Assembly: GCF_009753675.1 (NCBI RefSeq)
Contig: NZ_WQLV01000001.1
Location: forward strand, 372,001 to 436,000
Source of the DNA: Parasedimentitalea huanghaiensis
Lineage (GTDB): Bacteria > Pseudomonadota > Alphaproteobacteria > Rhodobacterales > Rhodobacteraceae
Direction of reading: 5' to 3'
DNA: 64,000 nucleotides
Shown here: positions 43,798 through 53,023 of the stretch, piece after piece
How the letters are laid out: each line of letters begins with the position of its first letter
Numbering within the stretch: the stretch's first letter is position 1
Translations under genes and position numbers: made by a program
Notes under the pieces: model-generated
The model's input: the letters and a program-made list of their open reading frames with translations, nothing else
Told to the model about the DNA's origin: nothing
Databases searched by the model: none

Positions 43798-45168
43798 TTA
43801 ACCAGCCTGACGCGCAGTACGTTCAGTACGCAGTGCTGACAGTTCTTCGGCAACCAAGAATGCTAGTTCCAGAGACTGACTGGCATTCAGACGCGGATCG
43901 CATGCCGTATGGTAACGAGCACTTAGATCTTCATCCGTTACTGCCCGCACTCCGCCGGTACATTCTGTTACGTCCTGGCCAGTCATCTCGAAATGCACGC
44001 CACCCGGTACAGTTCCTTCGGCACTGTGCACAGCGAAGAAGTCACGAACTTCCTTTAGAACGCTATCAAAGGGTCGTGTTTTGTAGCCTGACGACGACTT
44101 GACGGTATTGCCATGCATTGGATCACAAACCCATGTTACATTTGCACCCTCTTCCTGCACCGCTTTGACTAGGCGTGGAAGGTGTTCTGCAACTTTGCCA
44201 GCGCCAAACCGTGCAATCAGTGTCAACTTACCTTCTTCGTTCTCTGGATTAAGCTTTGACATCAGAACCTTAAGGTCTTCTGCTGATGTCGTTGGACCGC
44301 ATTTCAGACCGATGGGGTTCAACACACCACGACAGAATTCGACGTGTGCACCATCAGGCTGGCGAGTACGATCGCCAATCCAAATCATATGCCCCGAACC
44401 AGCCAACCATTTGCCAGAAGTTGAATCCAGTACGGTAAGCGCCTCTTCATACTCCAACAGCAAGCCTTCATGGCTGGTATAGAACTCGACAGACTGCAAA
44501 GTATGTGCAGTTTCTTGAGTAACACCTGCCGCTTTCATGAAGTCTAGCGTATCGGTAATACGTGCAGCCATTTCTCGGTATTTGTCGACTTTTTCAGTTT
44601 CAGTAAAGCCCAGTGTCCAGGCATGCACCTGGTTTACGTCGGCGTAACCACCGGTTGAGAACGCACGCAGAAGGTTTAGAGTTGCGGAGGCCTGAGTGTA
44701 GGCTTGCAACATCTTGTTTGGATTTGGGATTCTGCTTTCCGGAGTGAAGGCCAGCTCATTGATGATATCTCCGCGGTAGCTGGGCAGCTCCACACCATCG
44801 ATCACCTCGGTCGCAGCACTACGCGGCTTGGCAAACTGCCCAGCCATACGCCCCAACTTGATGACAGGCACCTTAGCGCCATAGGTCAAGACCATCGCCA
44901 TCTGCAGCATCACCTTGAAGGTGTCACGGATATTGTTAGCGCTGAACTGTTCAAAACTTTCCGCACAATCTCCACCTTGCAACAAAAAGGCTTCGCCGCG
45001 AGCGGCGGCTGCAAGATGTTGCTTCAGGCGTCGCGCTTCACCGGCAAAGACCAAGGGTGGATAATTAGAAAGCTGCGCCTCGACACCCGCAAGGGCATCA
45101 GCGTTGGTATAGTCGGGCATTTGAACCCGCGGTTTCGCACGCCAGTTCGATTTTTGCCACTTACTCAT
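43798..45168 (-). CDS. aroG: Class II 3-deoxy-7-phosphoheptulonate (DAHP) synthase
   Basis: A 456-residue plant-type (class II) DAHP synthase, first step of the shikimate pathway (phosphoenolpyruvate + erythrose 4-phosphate). Signatures are FLLQGGDCAESFEQF, KLGRMAGQFAKPRS (PEP binding), GHMIWIGDRTRQPDGAHVEF, WVCDPMHGNT and GVHFEMTGQDVTEC. Metal ligands Cys (GGDCAE), His (DPMHG), Glu (HFEMTG) and Asp are all present. Length matches class II. It stands alone, between two terminators. Gene naming varies (aroG/aroF/aroA-II). Confidence 0.95.
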   Translation of the reverse strand: MSKWQKSNWRAKPRVQMPDYTNADALAGVEAQLSNYPPLVFAGEARRLKQHLAAAARGEAFLLQGGDCAESFEQFSANNIRDTFKVMLQMAMVLTYGAKVPVIKLGRMAGQFAKPRSAATEVIDGVELPSYRGDIINELAFTPESRIPNPNKMLQAYTQASATLNLLRAFSTGGYADVNQVHAWTLGFTETEKVDKYREMAARITDTLDFMKAAGVTQETAHTLQSVEFYTSHEGLLLEYEEALTVLDSTSGKWLAGSGHMIWIGDRTRQPDGAHVEFCRGVLNPIGLKCGPTTSAEDLKVLMSKLNPENEEGKLTLIARFGAGKVAEHLPRLVKAVQEEGANVTWVCDPMHGNTVKSSSGYKTRPFDSVLKEVRDFFAVHSAEGTVPGGVHFEMTGQDVTECTGGVRAVTDEDLSARYHTACDPRLNASQSLELAFLVAEELSALRTERTARQAG

Positions 45169-45348
45169 AGCTTTGTCTCCGCATCAAAGGTCTTCATTTA
45201 CTTGAGGCCTCTCTATACAAAAGTGCAAGGCCTGTGACCAGTTCCGAATTGAGACTACTTGACGCCGCTTGTAAGCTGTGATCACGCTCTCAATAACGCC
45301 CCGGAATATCTCCCTCAGGCGACCCCAGGTTTTGAGGACTAACGCGCC

Positions 45349-46347
45349 ATGCACGAGCAAAAAGAGCTTGTCGAAATCGACGGCATCCAGGACAAACCTC
45401 GTCGGTTTGTCTTTGTTTTAATGAACAATTTTACAATGTTATCGTTCGCCTCCGCCCTCGAATGCCTACGGATTTCTAACCGGATGGGGAACAAGGATCT
45501 GTATAGCTGGACTTTGATCGGTGAAGGCGGCGAAGGCGTAACTTGTTCGGCGGGCACTTCGTTTCAGCTTGATGCTGATCTGGGTGACTTACAGCGTGAT
45601 GATGTCGTTCTATTGTGTTCGGGTGTTCAAGTGCAGTCGGCAACAACCAAAAAGCTATTGGGCTGGCTGCGCCGTGAGGCTCGCAAAGGTCTGAAGGTTG
45701 GGGGACTATGCACTGCCGCATATGTTCTGGCCCGAGCTGGGTTGCTGGACGGCAAAAAGGCAACCATTCACTGGGAAAACGCTGATAGCTTTATTGAAGA
45801 GTTTGATGAAATTGAGCTAACCAAATCAGTGTTTGTAATCGATGGAAACAGGATGACCACTGCGGGCGGCACTTCTTCTATCGATCTGCTGCTAAAATTG
45901 ATCGCCAATGATCATGGCGAAGATCTTGCGAATGCCGTGGCAGACCAGCTGATCTATTCGTCGATTCGAACGGATCAAGATACTCAACGGCTTTCCGTAC
46001 CAACACGGATTGGCGTTCGTCATCCGAAGTTGTCGACAGTAATTCAGATGATGGAAGCCAATATCGAAGAACCGATCAGCCCGTCAATCTTGGCGCGTGA
46101 TGTCGGAATGTCGACCCGTCAACTGGAGCGCTTGTTCCGCCGCTATCTGAACCGCTCTCCCAAACGTTATTATATGGAATTGAGATTGCAAAAAGCACGT
46201 AACCTGTTGATGCAAACCGATATGAGCGTGATCAACGTCGCACTAGCTTGTGGGTTTGCCTCACCTTCACATTTCTCAAAATGCTACCGCGCCCACTATG
46301 ATACCACACCGTACCGCGAACGGGGGAGCCTCGCCTCCAAGCCTTGA
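45349..46347 (+). CDS. GlxA-family AraC-type transcriptional regulator
   Basis: A 332-residue regulator with an N-terminal DJ-1/PfpI (GATase1-like) domain (about 18-190), carrying the nucleophile-elbow-like Cys in GLCTAAYVLARAGLLDG, and a C-terminal AraC double HTH (about 225-325; SILARDVGMSTRQLERLFRRYL, VALACGFASPSHFSKCYRAHY). Relatives in this group control glycine-betaine, carnitine, choline or arginine metabolism. The target here is not shown by context, as the neighbours are DAHP synthase (divergent) and a sugar dehydrogenase (convergent). Confidence 0.87.
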   Translation: MHEQKELVEIDGIQDKPRRFVFVLMNNFTMLSFASALECLRISNRMGNKDLYSWTLIGEGGEGVTCSAGTSFQLDADLGDLQRDDVVLLCSGVQVQSATTKKLLGWLRREARKGLKVGGLCTAAYVLARAGLLDGKKATIHWENADSFIEEFDEIELTKSVFVIDGNRMTTAGGTSSIDLLLKLIANDHGEDLANAVADQLIYSSIRTDQDTQRLSVPTRIGVRHPKLSTVIQMMEANIEEPISPSILARDVGMSTRQLERLFRRYLNRSPKRYYMELRLQKARNLLMQTDMSVINVALACGFASPSHFSKCYRAHYDTTPYRERGSLASKP

Positions 46348-46420
46348 GGAACGCGGTAATGGCTATCGGTTGCATTGGGTTCTTAGAATAACCACAGAAG
46401 GTCGGGTTCGTTCACGTTTT

Positions 46421-47518
46421 CTAGTTCGCTGGCGTAAGCCGATAGATTGCTCCGTCATTTTCTGATGCAAACCAGATACTTCCATCCGGGGCTTCTGCGA
46501 TTTCCCGGATCCGACCTGTTGCTGCCCCCTTCAACCGCTCCTTTTCTGTAAGGCTCTCGCCTGACAAACGCGAAAGAAAGTCAAGTTTCAGCGATCCGAC
46601 GAAAAAATGGCCACGCCAACTAGGCCAGAGCTTTCCAGAATAGATCATCATGCCAGACGGCGCTATAGATGGATCCCAGTACCAGACCGGTTGTTGCATA
46701 CCGGGTTTTGATGTGCCTTCGCCAATTTTAGCTCCAGAATAGTGCCGTCCGTATGAGATTATCGGCCAGCCATAGTTGGCTCCTTTCCGGATCAAATTTA
46801 TTTCGTCACCGCCTTTGGCACCATGTTCAACAACCCATAGTCTTCCGCGCCGGTCAAATGCCATCCCTTGTGGGTTTCGATGTCCATATGACCAAATCTG
46901 CGGCTGTGAATCACGACGCGTAACAAAAGGGTTGCTGGCTGGGGTTCCCCCATTTCGGTTCAAATGTATAACTGACCCTTGGTGCCGTGATAAATCCTGT
47001 GCGCTGTCTCGCTCACCGCGTTCGCCCAAGGTCAAGAACAACGTTCCATCGGTCGATTCGATTACACGAGCCCCATAGTGTCGAGATGTGGAGGAACTCG
47101 GGCTGGCCTCAAATATCACACGAAGATTAGTCAGGCGTTTGAAATCATTGCTCAACGCTGCCACGGCCAATGCTGTCCCGGAACCATTCCCTTGCGATTT
47201 CGAAAAGGTCAGAAATAGTTGCCGACTTTGATGGAAATCACCTGGCACAAGGACATCCAGTAGGCCACCCTGCCCCCGCGCTACTACTCGGGGTACGCCT
47301 TTGATACGAAACTTATTCTGCCCAAGCACATAATTTAGGCGACCTGCGCGTTCTGTCACCAATGCGGCTCCGTTAGGCAGAAAATCGATAGCCCAGGGGA
47401 CATCAAACCCAGAGGCCATTCTTTCCAATTTCAGCTGGCCTTGGCTGCTGTCCATTGTATCTGCATGGGCGCTTGCAATGGATAGTAGAAAGATAACTAG
47501 AAGAATGATCTTTGTCAT
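46421..47518 (-). CDS. PQQ-dependent aldose sugar dehydrogenase (YliI/Asd-like)
   Basis: A 365-residue periplasmic six-bladed beta-propeller of the soluble glucose dehydrogenase family. Signal peptide MTKIILLVIFLLSIASAHA. Motifs are GFDVPWAIDFLPNGAALVTERAG, LTLGERGERDSAQD, SYGHRNPQGMAFD (PQQ-binding His/Arg/Asn region) and EHGAKGGDEINLI. E. coli YliI oxidises aldoses with PQQ. No pqq synthesis genes are in view, so the cofactor source is unknown. Ribosome binding site GGAAGG precedes the ATG. Confidence 0.88.
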   Translation of the reverse strand: MTKIILLVIFLLSIASAHADTMDSSQGQLKLERMASGFDVPWAIDFLPNGAALVTERAGRLNYVLGQNKFRIKGVPRVVARGQGGLLDVLVPGDFHQSRQLFLTFSKSQGNGSGTALAVAALSNDFKRLTNLRVIFEASPSSSTSRHYGARVIESTDGTLFLTLGERGERDSAQDLSRHQGSVIHLNRNGGTPASNPFVTRRDSQPQIWSYGHRNPQGMAFDRRGRLWVVEHGAKGGDEINLIRKGANYGWPIISYGRHYSGAKIGEGTSKPGMQQPVWYWDPSIAPSGMMIYSGKLWPSWRGHFFVGSLKLDFLSRLSGESLTEKERLKGAATGRIREIAEAPDGSIWFASENDGAIYRLTPAN

Positions 47519-47691
47519 TTTTCCTTCCTTTCAGGATGCTTTAAGTATATTGGATCCAACACAGCTGACCACCCCCAAGAAGTGGCAGCGATGGCCCGAA
47601 ACAGGAACCGGTTTGATAGCACTTTTCTTTTCAACCGCCCTTGCCTAGGGTCAAAGATGAACAGTTATGTTCCAACAATGGGAGTTTTCTA

Positions 47692-48885
47692 ATGAAAAAA
47701 TTGCTGATGGCCACCGCTGCTGTTGCACTAACCGCTGGTACGGCCTTTGCAGGCGGCCACGCCAAAGAAGTCAAACTGGGAATTCTGTTTGGTTTTACTG
47801 GACCAATTGAATCCTTGGCTCCGTCCATGGGCGCTGGTGCCGAATTGGCAATGGCAGAAGTAACAAAGTCTGGCATGCTGCTGGACACTGCAACCGTAAC
47901 CCCCATGCGCGCCGACACTGGCTGCATTGACAATGGCCTTTCCACTGCTAATGCTGAAAAAATGCTGGCTGATGGCGTCAGCGGCATCATTGGCGGCGAC
48001 TGTTCCGGTGTAACCGGTGCGATCCTACAGAACGTTGCAATCCCTAACGGTATGGTCATGATCTCACCATCCGCGACTTCGCCTGGTCTGTCGACCATGG
48101 AAGACAACGGTTTGTTCTTCCGGACAGCTCCGTCAGATGCGCGCGAAGGTCAAGTTATGGCCGAAGTCCTGACCGATCGTGGTGTCAAGTCCATCGCCCT
48201 GACCTATACCAACAACGACTATGGCAAAGGTTTGGCCGACGCCATCAAGACTTCGTTTGAAGCAGTGGGGGGTGAAGTTACCATTTCCGCAGCACACGAA
48301 GATGGCAAAGGCGATTACTCTGCTGAAGTTGGCGCACTGGCCTCAGCTGGTGGTGATATCCTTGTCGTTGCCGGTTACCTCGATCAAGGCGGTCTGGGAA
48401 TCATTCAGTCTTCGCTCGATAGTGGTGCATTCGACAAGTTCGGCCTGCCAGGTGGCATGATCGGAGACTCGCTGCCAGCTAACGTTGGTGCTGACCTGAA
48501 CGGTTCGTTTGGTCAAATTGCCGGTTCCGGTGGCCAAGGTGCGGAAGCTTACTTTGCTATGGCTGAGGAAGCTGGTTTTGACGGATCTTCGCCTTATTCG
48601 CCAGAATCCTACGATGCAGCTGCACTGGTGATGTTGGCAATGCAGGCCGCGAACTCCAAAGATCCAGCCGACTACGGCACCAAGATCATGGACGTTGCCA
48701 ATGCTCCGGGTGAGAAAATCTATCCGGGTGAACTAGGTAAAGCACTAGAATTGCTGAAAGCTGGCACAGACATCGACTATGTTGGTGCCTCCGCTGTTGA
48801 GCTGATCGGACCCGGTGAAAGTGCTGGTTCCTACCGTGAGATCGAAGTCACAGACGGCGCTAACAAAACTGTGCAGTTCCGCTAA
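47692..48885 (+). CDS. ABC transporter substrate-binding protein, branched-chain amino acid type
   Basis: A 397-residue periplasmic binding protein with signal peptide MKKLLMATAAVALTAGTAFA. The start at 47692 is supported by GGGAG. The type I periplasmic fold shows VKLGILFGFTGPIESLAPSM, the central DGVSGIIGGDCSGVTGA and the GITYTNNDYG-like hinge (SIALTYTNNDYGKGLADAI). It feeds the LivGFHM-type transporter encoded immediately downstream. The ligand is not certain; Leu/Ile/Val or another amino acid, amide or urea-like compound is possible. A hairpin separates it from the ATPase gene. Confidence 0.92.
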   Translation: MKKLLMATAAVALTAGTAFAGGHAKEVKLGILFGFTGPIESLAPSMGAGAELAMAEVTKSGMLLDTATVTPMRADTGCIDNGLSTANAEKMLADGVSGIIGGDCSGVTGAILQNVAIPNGMVMISPSATSPGLSTMEDNGLFFRTAPSDAREGQVMAEVLTDRGVKSIALTYTNNDYGKGLADAIKTSFEAVGGEVTISAAHEDGKGDYSAEVGALASAGGDILVVAGYLDQGGLGIIQSSLDSGAFDKFGLPGGMIGDSLPANVGADLNGSFGQIAGSGGQGAEAYFAMAEEAGFDGSSPYSPESYDAAALVMLAMQAANSKDPADYGTKIMDVANAPGEKIYPGELGKALELLKAGTDIDYVGASAVELIGPGESAGSYREIEVTDGANKTVQFR

Positions 48886-48911
48886 TCCTCTAAGGATTGT
48901 TTAGTAAAGAT

Positions 48912-48934
48912 CAGCCCGGGTTCAACCCGGGCTG
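48912..48934 (+). promoter_or_regulatory. Hairpin between binding-protein gene and livG
   Basis: CAGCCCGGG (48912-48920) and CCCGGGCTG (48926-48934) form a perfect 9-bp stem with a 5-base loop, without a U-tract. Such REP-like stems usually stabilise the upstream binding-protein message, so that more of it is made than of the membrane parts. Confidence 0.75.
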
Positions 48935-48979
48935 TTCCAACATATGGGCTGCGAAAAAGCAGTTTGGGGGAATAGTGAA

Positions 48980-49768
48980 ATGATCGTCGTCGAAGACGTA
49001 CACAAGCATTTCGGAGGATTCCACGCAGTTGACGGTGCTACACTGGAAATTGCCAAGGGATCTATTACTGGCCTAATTGGACCAAACGGTGCCGGAAAAA
49101 CCACTCTTTTCAATGTAATCGCAGGCGTTCTTCCACCAACCTCCGGGCGGGTGAAAATGGACGGTGAGGACATCACCGGTTTGCCGCCACATACATTGTT
49201 TCACAAAGGGTTGTTGAGAACGTTTCAGATCGCGCATGAGTTTTCATCAATGACCTGTCGGGAAAACCTTATGATGGTACCTGGTGGGCAATCCGGTGAG
49301 ACCTTGTGGAACACTTGGTTTGGTCGCAAACGAATTGCGGATGAAGAGCGCGCGCTAAGGGCTAAGGCAGATGAGGTAATGGAATTCCTTACCATTGAAC
49401 ACATCTCCGATCTCAAGGCCGGACAGATCTCAGGCGGGCAAAAAAAGCTACTGGAACTGGGCCGGACAATGATGGTCGACGCCAAGATTGTGTTCTTGGA
49501 CGAAGTTGGAGCCGGTGTGAACCGTACACTGCTTTATACCATCGCTGATGCTATCAAACGCCTGAATGAAGAGCGCGGATATACCTTTGTCGTGATTGAA
49601 CACGACATGGAATTCATTGGTCGCTTGTGTGATCCGGTGATCTGTATGGCCGAGGGTAAAGTCTTGGCGCAGGGTACACTGGACGAGATCAAGGCCAACG
49701 AACAGGTTATCGAAGCTTACTTGGGTACAGGTTTGAAAAACAAAGACAAACTGGAGGCCGGAGCATGA
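48980..49768 (+). CDS. livG: Branched-chain amino acid ABC transporter ATPase LivG type
   Basis: A 262-residue ATPase: Walker A GPNGAGKT, signature ISGGQKKLLELGRTMM, Walker B IVFLDEVGAGVN (the usual DEP is DEV here), switch IEHDM. The long LivG-type insertion with HTLFHKGLLRTFQIAHEF is present. I start it at the ATG at 48980 with GGGGGA upstream. It overlaps livF by four bases. Confidence 0.93.
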   Translation: MIVVEDVHKHFGGFHAVDGATLEIAKGSITGLIGPNGAGKTTLFNVIAGVLPPTSGRVKMDGEDITGLPPHTLFHKGLLRTFQIAHEFSSMTCRENLMMVPGGQSGETLWNTWFGRKRIADEERALRAKADEVMEFLTIEHISDLKAGQISGGQKKLLELGRTMMVDAKIVFLDEVGAGVNRTLLYTIADAIKRLNEERGYTFVVIEHDMEFIGRLCDPVICMAEGKVLAQGTLDEIKANEQVIEAYLGTGLKNKDKLEAGA

Positions 49769-50598
49769 GCGGCAATCCATACCAAAACGATCGCGGCAAC
49801 AAGGACGCATCGATCACCAGCACGTCGGGCCGGAGCACTATGGAACCCGGATTAAAGCACAGCGGCGAGGTCAAACCCGTTATCGGTGACAGCCCGTTTT
49901 TGGTTGGCGACACCATGACCGGTGGATACGGCAAGGGCCCGGATATTCTGCATGAGTGTACAATTGCAGTGAACCCAGGCGAAATTGCAGTGATCGTAGG
50001 GCCAAATGGCGCCGGCAAATCCACCGCGATGAAAGCCGTCTTTGGAATGCTGAATGTGCGCTCGGGCAAGGTGCTGTTGGACGGTGAGGACATCACAAAC
50101 CTCAGCCCACAAGACCGGGTGGTCAAAGGCATGGGCTTTGTACCGCAAACCAGCAACATTTTCACCTCTCTAACGGTTGAAGAAAACCTGGAGATGGGTG
50201 CGTTTATCCGCACCGATGACATCAGCAATACAATGGAGCAGATCTATCACCTGTTCCCCATCCTTAAGGACAAGCGCAATCAAGCAGCCGGAGAGCTGTC
50301 TGGCGGTCAACGCCAACAGGTTGCGGTAGGTCGCGCGTTGATGACGCAGCCCAAGGTGCTGATGCTGGATGAGCCTACAGCCGGCGTGTCGCCGATTGTG
50401 ATGGACGAACTGTTTGACCGAATTATCGAAGTTGCCCGTACAGGAATCCCGATTCTAATGGTAGAGCAAAACGCCCGGCAAGCACTTGAAATTGCAGACA
50501 AAGGATATGTTCTGGTTCAAGGGCGTAATGCTTATACTGGCACCGGCAAGGAACTTTTGGCTGATCCCGAAGTCCGCAAATCGTTTTTGGGAGGCTGA
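49765..50598 (+). CDS. livF: Branched-chain amino acid ABC transporter ATPase LivF type, with N-terminal extension
   Basis: A 277-residue ATPase with Walker A GPNGAGKS, signature LSGGQRQQVAVGRALM, Walker B VLMLDEPTAGVSP and VEQNARQALEIAD, the LivF-type switch. Roughly the first 45 residues (rich in Ser, Asp and Asn) precede the usual start of the fold; LivF is usually about 235 residues. Overlap with livG (ATGA) supports this start codon. It lies 2 bases before livH. Confidence 0.93.
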   Translation: MSGNPYQNDRGNKDASITSTSGRSTMEPGLKHSGEVKPVIGDSPFLVGDTMTGGYGKGPDILHECTIAVNPGEIAVIVGPNGAGKSTAMKAVFGMLNVRSGKVLLDGEDITNLSPQDRVVKGMGFVPQTSNIFTSLTVEENLEMGAFIRTDDISNTMEQIYHLFPILKDKRNQAAGELSGGQRQQVAVGRALMTQPKVLMLDEPTAGVSPIVMDELFDRIIEVARTGIPILMVEQNARQALEIADKGYVLVQGRNAYTGTGKELLADPEVRKSFLGG

Positions 50599-50600
50599 TA

Positions 50601-51611
50601 ATGGATCTGCTCAACGCCCTAGTGGCGCTTACTAACTATGTGATGATCCCTGCGGTCGCCTATGGCAGCCAGTTGGCGCTTGGTGCGCTGGGGGTTACCA
50701 TGATTTACGCCGTGTTGCGGTTCTCAAACTTTGCACACGGCGATACAATGGCCTTTGGTACCATGGTAACCATTCTGATCACTTGGTGGTTGCAATCTAT
50801 GGGGATCAATCTTGGTCCACTGCCGACCGCCCTACTTGCTCTACCATTTGGTATTCTGGGCTGTATGGCACTGATGTTATTCACTGACCGGGTCGTCTAT
50901 CGGTTCTACCGCGAGCAAAAAGCCAAACCAGTGATTTTTGTCATGGTGTCTCTTGGTGTGATGTTCATGATGAACGGTTTGGTGCGTTTTATCATTGGCC
51001 CAGGTGATCAACGGTTCTCAGATGGTGAACGTTTCATCGTTTCGGCACGTGATTTCAAAGCAATGACCGGTCTTCGTGAAGGACTAGCGTTTAAAACCAG
51101 CCAAGGCATTACCATCATTACTGCTGTTGTGGTTGTAGCGGCCTTGTTTTGGTTCCTGAACCGCACTCGCACTGGTAAATCCATGCGTGCCTACTCCGAC
51201 AACGAAGATCTGGCGCTGCTGTCTGGCATCAACCCAGAACGCGTTGTGATGTACACTTGGATGATCGTCGCAGGCTTGGCAACGATCGCTGGCGTATTGT
51301 ATGGATTGGATAAATCCTTCAAACCTTTCACCTATTTCCAATTGCTACTGCCCATCTTTGCAGCGGCAATTGTAGGTGGATTGGGGAACCCGATCGGAGC
51401 CATCGCTGGCGGTTTTGTCATCGCGTTCTCTGAGGTTTCAATCACTTATGCCTGGAAGAAGATCCTCCGGTACCTGATGCCAGAAAATTTGGAACCTGAC
51501 GGATTGGTGCAACTATTGAGTACGGATTACAAATTTGCCGTCTCTTTCGTGATCCTTTTGATCGTCCTTCTGTTCAAGCCCACCGGCCTCTTCAAAGGAA
51601 AATCGGTATGA
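50601..51611 (+). CDS. livH: Branched-chain amino acid ABC transporter permease LivH type
   Basis: A 336-residue inner membrane permease with about eight TMs. SQLALGALGVTMIYAVLRFSNFAHGD is the LivH signature, and LPIFAAAIVGGLGNPIGAIAGGFVIAFSE the coupling loop and following TM. It forms the channel with LivM. The stop overlaps livM by four bases. Confidence 0.94.
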   Translation: MDLLNALVALTNYVMIPAVAYGSQLALGALGVTMIYAVLRFSNFAHGDTMAFGTMVTILITWWLQSMGINLGPLPTALLALPFGILGCMALMLFTDRVVYRFYREQKAKPVIFVMVSLGVMFMMNGLVRFIIGPGDQRFSDGERFIVSARDFKAMTGLREGLAFKTSQGITIITAVVVVAALFWFLNRTRTGKSMRAYSDNEDLALLSGINPERVVMYTWMIVAGLATIAGVLYGLDKSFKPFTYFQLLLPIFAAAIVGGLGNPIGAIAGGFVIAFSEVSITYAWKKILRYLMPENLEPDGLVQLLSTDYKFAVSFVILLIVLLFKPTGLFKGKSV

Positions 51612-52930
51612 GCGAGACTGTAAAACACTCCCTTATGTTTGCCTTCGTCGGGGTGCTGATCATCTTGGATGGTACCACCAGCTTTGGCATTTTCGCGGGT
51701 TCTTGGAACTCAGCACTTGGAATCCTGAATATGGGGCTTGTCTCAGCAATCATGGCCCTGGGCGTAAATCTCCAATGGGGATTTGCCGGGTTATTCAACG
51801 TCGGCATCATGGGCTTTACTGCTCTTGGTGGGCTTGCCGTTGTACTGGTCTCTTCCTCTCCAACGCCGGGTGCGTGGAGCCAGGGCGGTATTGGCATCAT
51901 CATGGCCCTAATTCTTGGCGCACTTACCGTTGTAGCTGCTGTATTCATCACCAAGAATATGACAAAAGGAAAGCCGAGAGTTCTCGCTCTTACAGCGCTT
52001 TTGATCGCCGGTTTCTTTGCCTATAGAGCTGTTTTTGATCCTGCCGTATCTGGTGTCGAGGCCATCAATCCAGCGCTGTATGGCAGTCTTGGCGGGCTTG
52101 GTTTGCCAGTCTTACTGGCTTGGCCTGCCGGTGGTCTACTTGCAGCGGGTGCCGCTTGGTTGATTGGTAAAACCGCACTGGGGTTACGCTCTGATTATCT
52201 TGCGATTGCTACCCTTGGCATTGCTGAGATTATTATTGCGATCATGAAGAACGAGGACTGGCTGTCGCGTGGGGTCAAAAATGTTGTTGGCCTACCTCGC
52301 CCGATGCGCAAAGAAATTGTTCTGCAGGAAGATCCCGGTTTTCTGGACACAGCGGCTTCACTCGGTCTGGATCCGGTAGTTGCATCGACCCTCTACGTTA
52401 AGATCACCTATTCTCTGTTGTTTACAGTGGTGTTGTTGGCGTTGTTGTGGATGGCTCAGATGGGTTTAAAAAGCCCTTGGGGCCGGATGATGCGTGCAAT
52501 CCGTGACAACGAAGTTGCTGCCGAAGCAATGGGTAAAAACGTTACCCGTCGGCATTTGCAGATCTTTGTATTGGGCTCTGCCATCTGTGGCGTTGCCGGT
52601 GCGATGATGACCACACTGGATGGCCAGTTAACACCTGGCACCTACAATCCTCTGCGGTTCACCTTCTTAATCTGGGTGATGGTTGTTGTTGGGGGATCGG
52701 GCAATAACTTTGGTGCGGTACTGGGCGGTATCTTTATTTGGTTCTTCTGGATCAAGGTCGAACCAATGGGCGCTGGGTTGATCAACTTTGTCACCTATGG
52801 GTTAGCTGACGACAGTGCACTGAAACTTCATCTGTTGGACAGCACCGCTCATATGCGATTGTTCACTATGGGTTTGATATTATTACTTGTCCTCAGGTTC
52901 AGCCCACGCGGATTGATCCCTGAGAAATAA
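51608..52930 (+). CDS. livM: Branched-chain amino acid ABC transporter permease LivM type
   Basis: A 440-residue permease. Conserved parts are GLVSAIMALGVNLQWGFAGLFNVG (N-terminal), GLRSDYLAIATLGIAEIIIAIM and AIRDNEVAAEAMGKNVTRRHLQIF (coupling loop). It is longer than many LivM proteins owing to an extra pair of hydrophobic segments and linker in the N-terminal half (about 105-185). It ends the five-gene operon before a strong terminator. Confidence 0.93.
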   Translation: MSETVKHSLMFAFVGVLIILDGTTSFGIFAGSWNSALGILNMGLVSAIMALGVNLQWGFAGLFNVGIMGFTALGGLAVVLVSSSPTPGAWSQGGIGIIMALILGALTVVAAVFITKNMTKGKPRVLALTALLIAGFFAYRAVFDPAVSGVEAINPALYGSLGGLGLPVLLAWPAGGLLAAGAAWLIGKTALGLRSDYLAIATLGIAEIIIAIMKNEDWLSRGVKNVVGLPRPMRKEIVLQEDPGFLDTAASLGLDPVVASTLYVKITYSLLFTVVLLALLWMAQMGLKSPWGRMMRAIRDNEVAAEAMGKNVTRRHLQIFVLGSAICGVAGAMMTTLDGQLTPGTYNPLRFTFLIWVMVVVGGSGNNFGAVLGGIFIWFFWIKVEPMGAGLINFVTYGLADDSALKLHLLDSTAHMRLFTMGLILLLVLRFSPRGLIPEK

Positions 52931-52935
52931 AAATG

Positions 52936-52970
52936 CGCCGCCCCGGTAATTTGGGGCGGCGTTTCTTTTT
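52936..52970 (+). terminator. Terminator of the amino-acid ABC operon
   Basis: CGCCGCCCC (52936-52944) and GGGGCGGCG (52953-52961) form a 9-bp stem followed by TTTCTTTTT. Confidence 0.92.
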
Positions 52971-53023
52971 ACTGCGAACTTTGGTACTAAGCGCGGGCTT
53001 CATTCAACCTAGAGCCCTCACAT

